Below, piece after piece: positions 25,961-36,239 of a stretch of DNA of 64,000 bases (position 1 is the stretch's first letter; every line of letters starts with the position of its first letter). Both the position numbers and the translations under genes were made by a program. The notes beneath the pieces are model-generated. The model did not search any database and was not told the origin of the DNA. It saw nothing but the letters and a program-made list of their open reading frames with translations. Source of the DNA: Ignavibacteria bacterium (GTDB taxonomy: Bacteria > Bacteroidota > Ignavibacteria > Ignavibacteriales > SURF-24); NCBI GenBank assembly GCA_025612245.1, contig JAAXKQ010000004.1, positions 310,001 through 374,000 of the forward strand, given 5' to 3'.

Positions 25961-28057
25961 ATGAAAAAACTTCAGATCTTATTACTTCTGTTAATATTTA
26001 ACATAAGTAATTTTACCTTTGCGCAGGATGTAACCGAGGCACAGGCTCCCAAAAAAGACGAGGCCTCCTCAGGCGTTAATGCCGCGGGGAAGCTTGCCCC
26101 GGAGAATTATTTTGAAAAGGAAGACCACCTGATCATGGTGCTCCTTTCAAGGTATCATTATAAGAAAACCGACATCAATGATTCACTTTCATCAAGAATA
26201 CTTGACCGTTATATAAAAACACTCGACTATAACAGGCTTTATTTCCTGGCTTCCGATATTACAGGATTTGAGAAATACCGCTATGAACTGGATGACGACC
26301 TGAATAAAGGGCGCCTGCAGCCGGCCTACGACATGTTTAATACTTTTATGGAACGCATGAAAGAAAGGCAGAGTTACATACATGCAGCGCTCCAGAAAGA
26401 ATTTGATTTTTCAAAGGATGAAAGCTACACACCGGAGCGCAAGGACGTCCCATGGGCCAGGGACAAGAACGAGCTTGACGAGCTCTGGAGAAAAAGGCTT
26501 AAAGACGACGCCCTCAGGGAGAAGCTGAAAGGCAAGGACTGGGCAAAGATTTCTGAAACTCTGGAAAAGCGCTACAGCAACCTGGAGAAAAGAATGCTGC
26601 AGCTAAAGAGTGAAGACGTCTTCCAGCTCTTTATGAACCAGTTTACCGAGTCAATTGATCCTCATACGAATTATTTATCGCCAATAACCTCAGAGAATTT
26701 CAAGATGCAGATGAGCCTTTCACTTGAAGGCATCGGGGCATCGCTGATGAGTGAGGACGAATATACCAAGGTTGCCGAAGTAATTCCCGGAGGCCCGGCC
26801 TACAAGAGCAAACTCCTGAAGGTCAACGACAAGATTGTAGGAGTTGCGCAGGGTGAAGAAGGGGAGATGGTGGATGTTATAAACAAGAGCCTGGACGACG
26901 TTGTAAAGCTGATAAGGGGCCCGAAGGGTACGCTCGTACGCCTTCAGATACTTCCTGCCGATGCGGGGGTTAACGCAAAGCCGAAGGAAATAAAAATCCT
27001 ACGCGACAAGGTTAAGCTTGAAGAGCAGGCGGCAAAGAAAGACGTTATTACCATTACAAGGGACGGAGCTCCTTATAAAGTTGGCGTAATTACACTCCCG
27101 GCATTCTACTTCGACTACGAGGCACAGGCAAGAGGGGAGAAGGATTACAAGAGCACGACAAAGGACGTAAAGAAGCTGCTCCAGGAGCTGAAAGACGAGA
27201 AGGTGGACGGAGTGGTTCTGGACCTTCGCAACAACGGGGGCGGATCTTTGCAGGAGGCAATTGACCTTACGGGTTTATTCATAAAGGATGGTCCTGTTGT
27301 GCAGGTGCGAAATGCCGATGGTTCGGTTGAAGTTGGAACAGATCACGACGGCCAGGTGTTTTATGACGGTCCCCTTGCCGTTCTTGTTAACCGTTCGAGC
27401 GCTTCGGCTTCGGAGATCTTTGCCGGGGCGATACAGGACTACAAGCGCGGCGTTATTGTTGGTGAGCAGACCTACGGCAAAGGAACGGTTCAGAACCTGA
27501 TCGATCTTAACCGCTTCCCGAAGGATCCCGGAATAAAGTACGGACAGCTGAAGGTTACAATTGCAAAGTTCTACCGCATCGATGGCGGCAGCACACAGAG
27601 AAAGGGGGTTATCCCCGACATTAAATTCCCCTCGATGATTGACACTTCGGATTACGGGGAAAGCTCCGAGCCGAGTGCTCTTCCGTGGGACAGGATTTCT
27701 CCCAGCCAGTACGACCTTTATACAAAGCTCGGGGATATAGTACCTGAGCTGAACAAGCGCCACGAAGCGAGAATGAAGACGGATCCCATCTTCAGCAATT
27801 TTTATGAGGAGATAGAAGAAGCAAAGGAAGACCGCGAGCAGAAGACCGTTTCTCTTAACGAGGCCAAGCGCAAGAAAGAGCAGGATGAGCAGGAAGAGAA
27901 GCGCTTAAAGAGCATTAACGAGAGAAGGCAGGCCGAAGGTTTGAAGCTTTTGAAGAAAGGTGAAGTTGAGCCCCAGGGTGAAAAGCTGAGCGATCCTTTA
28001 CTGAAGGAAACTGCCAACATAGTTACCGATATGTTCTTCCTGACTGCCAGGAAGTAA
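25961..28057 (+). CDS. prc: Tail-specific (C-terminal processing) protease, Prc/Tsp family S41
   Basis: A periplasmic serine protease that degrades or trims proteins from hydrophobic C-termini. 698 residues: signal peptide 1-21 (ending TFAQ), a helical N-terminal domain, a PDZ domain around 235-330 (SLEGIGASL, VIPGGPAYKS), the S41 core with VVLDLRNNGGG, the catalytic Ser near 480 (SSASASEIFAGA) and catalytic Lys near 505 (TYGKGTVQ), and the C-terminal DUF3340 extension found in Tsp. Length equals E. coli Prc. An in-frame TTG at 25949 would lengthen it, but GGAAG sits just before ATG 25961 and gives a normal signal peptide. A strong terminator follows. Confidence 0.95.
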   Translation: MKKLQILLLLLIFNISNFTFAQDVTEAQAPKKDEASSGVNAAGKLAPENYFEKEDHLIMVLLSRYHYKKTDINDSLSSRILDRYIKTLDYNRLYFLASDITGFEKYRYELDDDLNKGRLQPAYDMFNTFMERMKERQSYIHAALQKEFDFSKDESYTPERKDVPWARDKNELDELWRKRLKDDALREKLKGKDWAKISETLEKRYSNLEKRMLQLKSEDVFQLFMNQFTESIDPHTNYLSPITSENFKMQMSLSLEGIGASLMSEDEYTKVAEVIPGGPAYKSKLLKVNDKIVGVAQGEEGEMVDVINKSLDDVVKLIRGPKGTLVRLQILPADAGVNAKPKEIKILRDKVKLEEQAAKKDVITITRDGAPYKVGVITLPAFYFDYEAQARGEKDYKSTTKDVKKLLQELKDEKVDGVVLDLRNNGGGSLQEAIDLTGLFIKDGPVVQVRNADGSVEVGTDHDGQVFYDGPLAVLVNRSSASASEIFAGAIQDYKRGVIVGEQTYGKGTVQNLIDLNRFPKDPGIKYGQLKVTIAKFYRIDGGSTQRKGVIPDIKFPSMIDTSDYGESSEPSALPWDRISPSQYDLYTKLGDIVPELNKRHEARMKTDPIFSNFYEEIEEAKEDREQKTVSLNEAKRKKEQDEQEEKRLKSINERRQAEGLKLLKKGEVEPQGEKLSDPLLKETANIVTDMFFLTARK

Positions 28058-28075
28058 GCACTTATTTGCAGACTG

Positions 28076-28110
28076 AAAAGGGGAGGAAAGAATATTTCCT
28101 CCCCTTTTTT
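28076..28110 (+). terminator. Strong terminator after prc
   Basis: A 14-bp stem AAAAGGGGAGGAAA (28076-28089) with TTTCCTCCCCTTTT (28095-28108), a 5-nt loop and a T-run. It lies 19 bp after the stop. Confidence 0.95.
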
Positions 28111-28299
28111 GCATATTTCCGTCATGGCGAATAACTCCTCTTGTCATACATACAGAAAAATTTCCATTTCCAGGTGCTCAGAGTTGAAAAGATAGGGTAA
28201 AAATCCTTATTTTTACGGCCACTATATCTTAATCAATTACAAAACTCAAGAAAAATAATCCATCCCCGTTTCGGGCACTAAATTGATTTTGATATTCAA

Positions 28300-28327
28300 T
28301 TGATATAGCATTATCTTATTCTATAAT
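28300..28327 (+). promoter_or_regulatory. Promoter of sdhCAB
   Basis: TTGATA (28300-28305), 16 bp, TATAAT (28322-28327), about 75 bp before the sdhC ATG. It is the best sigma-70-type match in the 290-bp stretch between the prc terminator and sdhC; the rest of that stretch is AT-rich without other clear features. Confidence 0.65.
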
Positions 28328-28401
28328 TTCTTTTTTAGGCATTCAATCCCCACGCACTCCCTGAGGATGTCTGTATAATAAAAGTTCACAGGAGGAAATT
28401 A

Positions 28402-29067
28402 ATGGGTTGGTTTACTAGTGCGTTCAACTCTTCACTAGGAAAAAAGTATGTTATGGCAATAACAGGATTTTTCCTTCTAATTTATTTGGTTGTCCATCTT
28501 TTCGGCAACAGTTTTCTGTATTTCGGAAGGGATGCTTTTAACGCCTACGTTGAAGCGCTTACCGAATCGGGCTTAAAGCCGGTAATCAGGGTAATAGAAG
28601 TAATACTTTTGCTTGGATTCCTTTTCCACATATATGAAGGCGTAAGGCTTCAGATAGGAAACTGGAGAGCGCGTCCGAACCGGTATGCCGTAAAGGCGGA
28701 AGATCCGCAGGCGACTCTGGCTTCAAGGACCATGTGGCTCTCAGCCAGTGTAATATTCCTGTTCCTTGTAATTCATATTCAGCAGTTCTGGTATGTATAC
28801 CATTACGCCAGGACCGGAAACATACGCATGTACGACCTGGTTATAAGCGCCTTTACAAATCCGGTATTTGCGCTGATATATCTGGTGTCCGTTTTTCTGC
28901 TTTTCTTCCACCTGTATCATGGCTTTCAGAGCGCATTCCAGAGCCTTGGGTGGAATCATGTAAAATACAGAACCCTTATTGTTGTACTTGGTAAAATTTA
29001 TGCTGTGGTAATTGGGCTGGGGTTCGCATCTTTTCCGATCTATTTTTATTTTATGGGAGGTAAGTAA
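28402..29067 (+). CDS. sdhC: Succinate dehydrogenase cytochrome b subunit
   Basis: The membrane anchor of succinate:quinone oxidoreductase. At 221 residues with five hydrophobic helices it is the single-subunit cytochrome b558 (type B) form found in Bacteroidota, Bacillus and epsilon-type enzymes, which binds two hemes. Candidate heme histidines lie in the helices ([40 protein letters not shown]). A full AGGAGG precedes ATG 28402. The stop overlaps the start of sdhA (TAATG), so translation is coupled. There is no separate sdhD in the operon, consistent with type B. Confidence 0.95.
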   Translation: MGWFTSAFNSSLGKKYVMAITGFFLLIYLVVHLFGNSFLYFGRDAFNAYVEALTESGLKPVIRVIEVILLLGFLFHIYEGVRLQIGNWRARPNRYAVKAEDPQATLASRTMWLSASVIFLFLVIHIQQFWYVYHYARTGNIRMYDLVISAFTNPVFALIYLVSVFLLFFHLYHGFQSAFQSLGWNHVKYRTLIVVLGKIYAVVIGLGFASFPIYFYFMGGK

Positions 29068-30980
29068 TGGCTACATTAGATTCCAAGACACCAGCCGGAA
29101 AACTGCAGGATAAATGGACTAACCACAAGTTTAACTTAAAGCTGGTTAACCCGGCAAATAAAAGAAAATACGACATTATTGTTGTAGGTACCGGTCTAGC
29201 CGGTGCTTCAGCCGCAGCCAGCCTTGCAGAATTAGGCTATAACGTAAAAGCCTTCTGTTACCAGGACAGTCCCCGCCGCGCTCACAGTATTGCTGCTCAG
29301 GGCGGTATTAACGCCGCCAAGAACTATCAGAACGACGGCGACAGCGTATTCAGGCTGTTCTACGATACGATAAAAGGCGGCGATTACCGTGCACGTGAGG
29401 CTAACGTGTACAGGCTTGCAGAAGTCAGCAACAACATTATTGACCAGTGTGTTGCACAGGGTGTTCCTTTTGCAAGGGAATACGGCGGACTTTTGGATAA
29501 CCGTTCATTCGGCGGTGCGCAGGTCTCCAGAACGTTTTACGCAAGGGGTCAAACGGGGCAGCAGCTCTTGCTTGGTGCCTACAGTGCCCTTAACCGCCAG
29601 ATAGGCTTGGGCAAAATTAAGATGTACCCGAGGCGCGAGATGCTGGAACTGGTTATAATTGACGGCGCTGCAAGAGGTATTGTCGTAAGAAATCTAATAA
29701 CGGGCGATATTGAGAAGTATTCGGCTCATGCCGTCATTCTGGCTACAGGCGGATACGGAAATGCCTATTTCCTTTCAACCAATGCCATGAATTCCAACAG
29801 TACCGCAATCTGGCGTGCACACAAGAAGGGCGCACTTTTTGCAAATCCATGCTTTACACAGATCCACCCGACCTGTATTCCGGTTCACGGTGAGTATCAG
29901 TCGAAACTGACTCTTATGAGCGAGAGCCTTAGAAACGACGGTCGCGTATGGGTCCCAAAGAAAGCAGGCGACAAGCGTCCGGCAAACCAGATACCTGAAG
30001 AGGAGCGCGATTACTTCCTGGAAAGAAAATACCCCTCGTTTGGAAACCTTGTTCCGCGTGACGTTGCATCAAGAAACTCAAAAGAGCAGTGCGACCAGGG
30101 TAAGGGTGTCGGCGATACAGGACTTGCCGTTTACCTCGATTTTGCAGACGCAATAAAGCGCCTTGGAAAGAAGGCCATTGAGGAGAAATACGGAAACCTC
30201 TTCCAGATGTATCAGATGATCACGGATGAGAATCCCTATGAAGTGCCAATGAGAATTTATCCTGCAATCCATTACACGATGGGCGGGCTCTGGGTTGATT
30301 ATAACCTGATGAGTACAATTCCGGGCTGTTTTGTACTGGGTGAGGCCAACTTCTCGGATCACGGGGCAAACCGTCTTGGTGCAAGTGCTCTTATGCAGGG
30401 CCTGGCCGACGGATATTTCGTCATTCCTTATACAATTGGCGATTATCTGGCAACCAGCAAGCTGCAGGGAGTTTCGACAGATCATCCTGAATTTGCAAAG
30501 AATGAAGCTGCAATCGACAGCATGATCAACAGACTCCTTTCAATTAAGGGCAAGAAGACCGTTGACGAGATTCACCGCGAGCTTGGAAAAGTGATGTGGG
30601 AGAAGGTCGGAATGGCAAGAAATGCCAAGGGGCTCAATGAAGCAATTGCAGAGATAAGGGAACTGCGTGAGGAATTCTGGAAAAACGTAAACGTTACGGG
30701 TTCGGCCGGTGATTTGAACCAGACGCTTGAACGTGCCGGAAGAGTGGCAGATTTTCTTGAGCTGGGTGAGCTTATGGCAACAGATGCTCTTCACAGGCAG
30801 GAATCCTGCGGAGGCCATTTCCGTGAAGAATACCAGACAGAGGAAAATGAAGCCAGGCGTGATGATGAAAACTTTGCATACGTGGCTGCCTGGGAATTCA
30901 ATGAGGTTGGAAAATGGACTTTGAACAAAGAGCCTCTTGTATTTGAGAATGTGAAATTAACGCAGAGGAGCTATAAATAA
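29067..30980 (+). CDS. sdhA: Succinate dehydrogenase / fumarate reductase flavoprotein subunit
   Basis: Oxidises succinate to fumarate (or the reverse) with covalently bound FAD. 637 residues. The Rossmann FAD motif [12 protein letters not shown] is near 41-52, the flavinylated histidine lies in [11 protein letters not shown] (about residue 75), and the active-site regions [20 protein letters not shown] and the Arg in ANRLGASAL are present. The C-terminal helical domain carries the conserved [12 protein letters not shown] segment. The sequence follows the type B/Bacteroidota subgroup. It overlaps sdhC and sdhB by one base each, as expected for a tightly coupled operon. The direction of the reaction in vivo cannot be read from sequence. 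Confidence 0.97.
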   Translation: MATLDSKTPAGKLQDKWTNHKFNLKLVNPANKRKYDIIVVGTGLAGASAAASLAELGYNVKAFCYQDSPRRAHSIAAQGGINAAKNYQNDGDSVFRLFYDTIKGGDYRAREANVYRLAEVSNNIIDQCVAQGVPFAREYGGLLDNRSFGGAQVSRTFYARGQTGQQLLLGAYSALNRQIGLGKIKMYPRREMLELVIIDGAARGIVVRNLITGDIEKYSAHAVILATGGYGNAYFLSTNAMNSNSTAIWRAHKKGALFANPCFTQIHPTCIPVHGEYQSKLTLMSESLRNDGRVWVPKKAGDKRPANQIPEEERDYFLERKYPSFGNLVPRDVASRNSKEQCDQGKGVGDTGLAVYLDFADAIKRLGKKAIEEKYGNLFQMYQMITDENPYEVPMRIYPAIHYTMGGLWVDYNLMSTIPGCFVLGEANFSDHGANRLGASALMQGLADGYFVIPYTIGDYLATSKLQGVSTDHPEFAKNEAAIDSMINRLLSIKGKKTVDEIHRELGKVMWEKVGMARNAKGLNEAIAEIRELREEFWKNVNVTGSAGDLNQTLERAGRVADFLELGELMATDALHRQESCGGHFREEYQTEENEARRDDENFAYVAAWEFNEVGKWTLNKEPLVFENVKLTQRSYK

Positions 30981-31762
30981 TGAGCAAGAACTTAAATTTG
31001 ACGTTAAAGATCTGGCGTCAGCCTAATAGAACAACCGTGGGCAGATTCGTTACTTATAAGGTTTCAAATATATCTACAGATTCATCTTTCCTGGAAATGC
31101 TCGACGTATTGAACGAAGAGCTGCAGAGAAAGAGCGAAGACCCCGTTGCTTTCGATCACGATTGCCGCGAGGGTATCTGCGGAGCCTGCGGACTTGTTAT
31201 TAACGGCAGACCTCATGGACCGGTAAAAGGAACAACAACCTGTCAGCTCCACATGCGTAACTTTGACGATGGCGATACCATTACAATTGAACCTTGGAGG
31301 GCTAAGGCTTTTCCTGTAATTAAAGACCTCATGGTGGACCGTTCGGCCCTGGAGAAAGTTCAGCAGGCCGGAGGCTTCATATCTGTCAATACAGGCGGAG
31401 TTCCCGATGCAAACTCGATCCTTATATCCAAAGAGCTTGCAAATACAGCAATGGATGCAGCTGCCTGCATAGGCTGCGGCGCATGCGTTGCTGCATGCAA
31501 GAATGCCTCTGCAATGCTTTTCGTCTCTGCAAAGGTTTCGCACCTTGCACACCTGCCCCAGGGCCAGGTTGAAAGGTTTGAAAGGGTGGAAGCCATGGTG
31601 AAGGTAATGGATGAGATGGGTTTTGGTAGCTGTACGAACACATATGCATGCGAAGCTGAATGCCCGAAGGAAATTTCCGTAAGGCATATTGCCGTAATGA
31701 ACCGCCAGTATTTCGCTGCAAAACTTAAATCGAAAAACAAAAACAGTGAGGACGTAATCTAA
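30980..31762 (+). CDS. sdhB: Succinate dehydrogenase iron-sulfur subunit
   Basis: Carries electrons from FAD to the membrane quinone. 260 residues. The N-terminal plant-ferredoxin domain has the [2Fe-2S] ligands in [10 protein letters not shown] plus the later cysteine in TTCQLH. The C-terminal domain has [13 protein letters not shown] and CEAECPKEI, which give ligands for the [4Fe-4S] and [3Fe-4S] clusters. Its start overlaps the sdhA stop by one base (TAATG). A strong terminator lies 60 bp downstream, closing the sdhCAB operon. Confidence 0.97.
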   Translation: MSKNLNLTLKIWRQPNRTTVGRFVTYKVSNISTDSSFLEMLDVLNEELQRKSEDPVAFDHDCREGICGACGLVINGRPHGPVKGTTTCQLHMRNFDDGDTITIEPWRAKAFPVIKDLMVDRSALEKVQQAGGFISVNTGGVPDANSILISKELANTAMDAAACIGCGACVAACKNASAMLFVSAKVSHLAHLPQGQVERFERVEAMVKVMDEMGFGSCTNTYACEAECPKEISVRHIAVMNRQYFAAKLKSKNKNSEDVI

Positions 31763-31823
31763 GGGACAAATGCCCCGGTTCACTGTTATCTGATTACTCG
31801 ATTGAATAGAACCTTAAAAAATG

Positions 31824-31852
31824 ATCCCGGCCAGAAGGCCGGGATTTTTTTC
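31824..31852 (+). terminator. Terminator of sdhCAB
   Basis: A perfect 9-bp stem ATCCCGGCC (31824-31832) with GGCCGGGAT (31837-31845), an AGAA loop and seven T. Confidence 0.95.
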
Positions 31853-32017
31853 ACCTTCCCCCGGATTCTCTCGCTCTTTACTCCCTTAGGCCGGAAGTAA
31901 TTCTTTTACTTTGAGTATTAAATTGATATTTTAATGTTCAGATTTCATAAAATGCGTAAATATTCGATAATGAGGGGATAACATCATTTCGTAAGGATTA
32001 TGCTTTAGGGTAACATT

Positions 32018-34039
32018 ATGTTTGAAAAAGAAATTAAATTTATTTATGACTTCACCATAAATGAGGTCAGAAGACTGGGTGCTTATTTTACTTATGAGGA
32101 GCTGACCTCGGTTGACCTTCATCCGGCCATATTGAAATACATTTCGGCTGAACTGGATTACCTGATCTATGAAGACAGGCAGCGCCTGCTCAGCAACTCC
32201 AATTTTGATTATTCCGGGGGCAGGATTGCAGGGTATTTTGCCCTGATAGGCGAAGAAATTAAGAAATCGAAGAAGTTCTCGTTCGAATATGTAGACAACC
32301 TGATCCTTCATGCAATTTCCTTCAACGTAAACTTCCTGGCACAGCCGGCATGGGCACTGACAAAGTTCATCTTTGAGAAGGAAGAGGTGGTGAAAACCGC
32401 CGAATTGAAGCAAATTATTAACTATATATATTTTTACGGCTACATTAAAACCATTGTTGAGAAGTATCTCCAGAAGAAAAACCTCCAGATATTAAGCCGT
32501 AATGAATTTGAAAGCATACTGGACAAGGTAGACCAGGAGCTGCTGCGGACAGACGCTTCAAAGCTGACGGGCCTTGTACTGAACTCGATAGGCGAGTTCT
32601 TTAACATCGGGAGTGTTATTAAGAGCAAGATACCACTGTATCCATTCAAGCTGTACCTGAAGGAGAAGAAATTGCCCGCATACGCGGCAAAGCTGGAAAG
32701 CGGCTTTAAGGGCGACGCCAGACAGTCCTACGACATTATTGAAGTGCAGAACGTGCTTTTCAGACCGGAAGTCAAAAAGGCTGCAGAACAGAAAACGGAC
32801 GTTGAGAAGCCTTCAGAGAAGAAAATGCCAGAACAGGCATCCGACAAAAAAATGCCGGAGCAGAAGCCATTTGAGCAGAAACAATTTGAGCCGAAGAAGA
32901 CCTTGGAAAAGCCGGAGATTACGGCAGCGCCGCAGAATGGGGAAAATTATCTGGACAGAATTGTAAGGCAGGAAAAGCCTGCCTCTTTCTTCAGCTTTGG
33001 AAGGCCGGGTGAAGCCGGTGCTGAAACTGAGCGCCCGGAGGAGAAAGAGCTGGAAAAGAAAGTTCCTGAAAACCCGGGCACTGAGGTAACTAAAGCTGAA
33101 GCTGCTGCTCCTGAAGCCAAGGATCCTGAAGAGGAGACTCTGCCGGAGATAGAAACTCCGGTCCCATTTACTGAAAGATTTGGGACTGAAGGGGTAAAGG
33201 GGGAAGAAGAGATGCCGGAAAGTGAAGAAAATTCTTTCCTGTTACCAGAAACAGAGGAAGATGAAAGCGTGCCAGAAGAGGTGAGTTTTTTAATGCAGGA
33301 TCCGGTTTCCGGGAATGAGGATGTGTCTGAAAGCCCGAATGCTCCGGAACCGGCGGATAATTCTGTTGCCGAGGAGGAGAGCATTGTAATGGAGTTCTCC
33401 CGGGAAGAAGAGACCATGGACGAGCTGGAATTTGAGCCCCTGGAAGAAACAGATTCACTCAGCGCCGATGCGAAAGAAGATGACTTTGGCGGGATAAACA
33501 TTGATGACATCGACCTGGATATAATTGATACAAAGGAGCCGGAGAGTGATGAAGAAAGTACTGAAGAAAACAATTCAGGGTTCCTTTCAAGATTATTGAA
33601 AAAGGGCTCCAGAAGCGGAGGGAACAAAAAAAACGGGAAATTTGAAAATGATGAACCGATTAAATTAAATTTGGACCAGGATATTAATCTGGATGAAATT
33701 TTAAGCACCGGGGAGAATCCGGATGCAGGAGTGGTGATTGAACCCGAAAATGAGCCGGAGCAGGAGGGGTTTCAGGGGGAAAATACATACAGCCGCATAG
33801 AAAGTGTAATTTCCAAAATATATTCAAAACGGGAGCAGCAGAAAATAATTTCAGAAATATTTTCCAACAGGGCTGAAAAATTCGCATCTGCTGTTTATAA
33901 TGTAATAACGGAGGCTCATGACACTTCCGAAGCCGAAAGCATGATTGATTCCCTGCTCAGGGCAAACCGTGCCGGGCTGGAGGACAAGTGGGCAAAGACA
34001 TTTAAGAAAAACATCATAAAATATTTAAATCAAATTTAG
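32018..34039 (+). CDS. Unrecognised protein with acidic disordered middle, upstream of obgE
   Basis: 673 residues, no signal peptide, family not recognised. Residues 1-245 look like a folded, mainly helical domain (FEKEIKFIYDFTINEVRRLG, LILHAISFNVNFLAQPAWAL). Residues 250-600 are strongly acidic and proline-rich with degenerate repeats such as PEQKPFEQKQFEPKK, including one basic island (LLKKGSRSGGNKKNGK, about 528-545). The last 70 residues are again helical (YSRIESVISKIYSKREQQKI) and might be an assembly or binding module. ATG 32018 lacks a clear ribosome site. It precedes obgE by only 15 bp and is probably co-transcribed, which suggests, without proving, a link to ribosome assembly or cell-cycle control. 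Confidence 0.8.
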   Translation: MFEKEIKFIYDFTINEVRRLGAYFTYEELTSVDLHPAILKYISAELDYLIYEDRQRLLSNSNFDYSGGRIAGYFALIGEEIKKSKKFSFEYVDNLILHAISFNVNFLAQPAWALTKFIFEKEEVVKTAELKQIINYIYFYGYIKTIVEKYLQKKNLQILSRNEFESILDKVDQELLRTDASKLTGLVLNSIGEFFNIGSVIKSKIPLYPFKLYLKEKKLPAYAAKLESGFKGDARQSYDIIEVQNVLFRPEVKKAAEQKTDVEKPSEKKMPEQASDKKMPEQKPFEQKQFEPKKTLEKPEITAAPQNGENYLDRIVRQEKPASFFSFGRPGEAGAETERPEEKELEKKVPENPGTEVTKAEAAAPEAKDPEEETLPEIETPVPFTERFGTEGVKGEEEMPESEENSFLLPETEEDESVPEEVSFLMQDPVSGNEDVSESPNAPEPADNSVAEEESIVMEFSREEETMDELEFEPLEETDSLSADAKEDDFGGINIDDIDLDIIDTKEPESDEESTEENNSGFLSRLLKKGSRSGGNKKNGKFENDEPIKLNLDQDINLDEILSTGENPDAGVVIEPENEPEQEGFQGENTYSRIESVISKIYSKREQQKIISEIFSNRAEKFASAVYNVITEAHDTSEAESMIDSLLRANRAGLEDKWAKTFKKNIIKYLNQI

Positions 34040-34054
34040 GGCAAAAATAACAAT

Positions 34055-35041
34055 ATGTTTATAGACTACGCGGAAATACAGGTTAAGGCGGGCAATGGCG
34101 GAAGCGGACATATTTCTTTCAGAAGGGAGAAATACGTTCCCAAGGGAGGTCCTTCGGGCGGAGACGGGGGCGACGGCGGAAACGTAGTTTTTCGCGCACA
34201 GCACAATCTTCACACACTCCTGGATTTCAGGTACAAAAGGCACTATGCTGCTGAAAACGGCGAAAAGGGAGGAACCTCTCTTAAAGACGGCAAAGACGGC
34301 AAAGACGTGGTAATTCAGGTACCCGTTGGAACAATTATTAAGGATAAAGAAACCGGCGAGGTTCTGGCCGACCTGGACCAGGATGGAAAGAGTATTGTTA
34401 TTGCAAAAGGCGGAATTGGCGGAAGAGGCAACAGCAAGTTTGCAACCCCGACCAACCAGACTCCGCGTTATGCCGAGCCGGGAAGGCCAGGCGAGGAAAG
34501 GTCAATTGCACTTGAGCTTAAGCTCATTGCCGACGTGGGACTGGTGGGTTTTCCGAATGCAGGAAAATCCACGCTGATATCGGTTATTTCTGCGGCTAAA
34601 CCCAAAATTGCGGATTATCCTTTTACAACTCTTGAACCTAATTTGGGCATCGTGCAGTACAAGGATTACCAGAGCTTTGTGGTAGCTGACATTCCGGGAA
34701 TAATTGAGGGCGCCCACACGGGTAAGGGGCTGGGAATAAAGTTCTTAAGACACATTGAAAGGACTGGAACTCTTTTGTTTTTAATTGACATTACTTCTGA
34801 GGATTACCAGAAGGATTACGACACACTGGTAAACGAACTGGCCAACTACAGTGAAGTCCTCTTAAAGAAGAAAAGAATAGTTGCCTTTTCCAAGGCCGAC
34901 CTGCTGGAGGAAAAAGAGGTGAAAAAGCTGAAAAAGAAGAAGCTGAAAAATTATGACGGGACTCCTTTAATTTTCTCTTCGGCAAGCGGGTACGGAATTC
35001 CAGAGTTGAAAGACTATTTATGGGCGCAGCTTAAGCCGTGA
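34055..35041 (+). CDS. obgE: GTPase ObgE/CgtA
   Basis: An essential GTPase that binds the 50S subunit and takes part in ribosome assembly and stress responses. Residues 1-158 are the glycine-rich Obg fold (KAGNGGSGHISFRREKYVP, GGDGGDGG). Residues 159-328 are the G domain with G1 GFPNAGKS (165-172), the TTLEPNLG switch I, DIPGIIEGA (G3), FSKADLL (G4) and SSASGYG (G5). At 328 residues it lacks the C-terminal OCT extension, which is common outside Firmicutes. The stop overlaps the GTG start of the next gene. An unrecognised acidic protein is encoded 15 bp upstream. Confidence 0.97.
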   Translation: MFIDYAEIQVKAGNGGSGHISFRREKYVPKGGPSGGDGGDGGNVVFRAQHNLHTLLDFRYKRHYAAENGEKGGTSLKDGKDGKDVVIQVPVGTIIKDKETGEVLADLDQDGKSIVIAKGGIGGRGNSKFATPTNQTPRYAEPGRPGEERSIALELKLIADVGLVGFPNAGKSTLISVISAAKPKIADYPFTTLEPNLGIVQYKDYQSFVVADIPGIIEGAHTGKGLGIKFLRHIERTGTLLFLIDITSEDYQKDYDTLVNELANYSEVLLKKKRIVAFSKADLLEEKEVKKLKKKKLKNYDGTPLIFSSASGYGIPELKDYLWAQLKP

Positions 35042-36030
35042 AAATAAGATTCTACCCGGTTAAAATACTGTTTCTTTTTTTTCTCACCACAATAATTGGC
35101 TGCATGAGCCTTCTTATAGGCTCGGTGCCGGTAACATTTAAGGACCTGTACAATCTTTTTCTTGGCGGGGGGCAAAATGCAAGTGAGCTTGTCCGCCAGG
35201 TAATTTATGAGGTAAGGCTACCGAGGGTGCTGCTGGCAATTGCCGTTGGCGGGGGGTTATCCGTTTCGGGCAGTGTCTACCAGGTTATTTTAATAAATCC
35301 CCTTGCAGAGCCCTATATACTTGGGATTTCAAGCGGGGCGGCATTTGGGGCTGTATTGTCGTTTCTTCTGGGAATGGGGTTCTTAGGCACTCAGGTGCTT
35401 TCATTCTGCGGTGCCGTAAGTGTAATTGTGCTCGTATTCCTGCTGGGAAAAAGGTTCGGGGAACTGGAGCCCAACGTAATGCTGCTTTCGGGAGTGATGG
35501 TAGGGGCATTTTTTTCGGCTTCGATTTTAATGATGACCACATTTCTGAAGGACTCGCTCAGGAATGCGGTTTTCTGGCTCATGGGGCAGCTATCGCTGGC
35601 AGATCCGAATTCCGTAGCGGTCATTCTTCCGGTTACGGTAATTGTTTCGCTAATACTCTCTGTCAATTCGCAGAAGTTTAACGTCCTGGCCCTGGGCTCC
35701 GAGACGGCGAGCCATTTGGGTATAAACACACCATTATTGAAAAATTTTACTTACATTCTAACCAGTATTCTGGTGGGAATGCTGGTTTCAGTAAGCGGAA
35801 TAATAGGATTCGTGGGCCTTCTGGTGCCGCACATATGCAGGATGATTTTCGGGGCGGATAACAGGATCATAATTCCGGCGTCATTTTTCGTAGGCTCAGC
35901 CTATCTGCTTATTGCCGACACCCTGGCAAGAAGCATTATAGCCCCAGCGGAAGTACCCGTAGGAGCAATTACGGCATTCATAGGTGCGCCGATATTTGTG
36001 TACTTATTAAGAAAGAGGTTCGGAAGATAG
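35038..36030 (+). CDS. FecCD/BtuC-family ABC transporter permease
   Basis: A 330-residue inner-membrane permease of the iron-siderophore/cobalamin ABC transporter family, with about nine or ten helices. Family motifs include VRQVIYEVRLPRVLLAIAVGGGLSVSGSVYQ, shortened here to its core RLPRVLLAI and GGGLSVSG, the NPLAEPYILGISSGAAFG region, and the ATPase-coupling loop with GFVGLLVPHICRM. It starts with GTG overlapping the obgE stop (GTGA). No ATPase (BtuD/FecE type) or binding-protein gene follows, so the partners must be elsewhere. Substrate may be an iron chelate or, given the BtuB and CobO genes 15 kb away, cobalamin; sequence alone does not decide. Confidence 0.92.
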   Translation: MKIRFYPVKILFLFFLTTIIGCMSLLIGSVPVTFKDLYNLFLGGGQNASELVRQVIYEVRLPRVLLAIAVGGGLSVSGSVYQVILINPLAEPYILGISSGAAFGAVLSFLLGMGFLGTQVLSFCGAVSVIVLVFLLGKRFGELEPNVMLLSGVMVGAFFSASILMMTTFLKDSLRNAVFWLMGQLSLADPNSVAVILPVTVIVSLILSVNSQKFNVLALGSETASHLGINTPLLKNFTYILTSILVGMLVSVSGIIGFVGLLVPHICRMIFGADNRIIIPASFFVGSAYLLIADTLARSIIAPAEVPVGAITAFIGAPIFVYLLRKRFGR

Positions 36031-36186
36031 TTCGGCTGCTGGTTCCGAGGTAGACTACGTCCCCGGGGAAACTCAAGTACGGGCGAAATTTTAGGAGGAT
36101 CGGTCCGATTTTAAGGAAAAACCGGAAAATTTCTTTAAAGGGGAAAATTTTACTGGTAAAAACAGCATGTTTTTAACACAAAAAGC

Positions 36187-36215
36187 TTGATATTTCGGCT
36201 TCTGGTATCTATATT
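36187..36215 (+). promoter_or_regulatory. Promoter of tRNA-secG
   Basis: TTGATA (36187-36192), 17 bp, TATATT (36210-36215), with the predicted start about 18 bp before the tRNA 5' end. Confidence 0.65.
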
Positions 36216-36239
36216 AATAGCCTTGAAATTTTATTTGTT

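Noticed and set aside
31082-31783. A 233-residue minus-strand frame with many cysteines
   Set aside because: It is a shadow of sdhB. The cysteines arise from GCA/ACA codons read on the other strand, and their spacing fits no Fe-S or zinc motif.
32947-33708. A 253-residue serine-rich frame on the minus strand
   Set aside because: It is the antisense shadow of the Glu/Pro-rich part of the protein at 32018-34039: GAA/GAG codons read backwards as TTC/CTC, giving Ser/Phe runs. It has no domain and no ribosome site.
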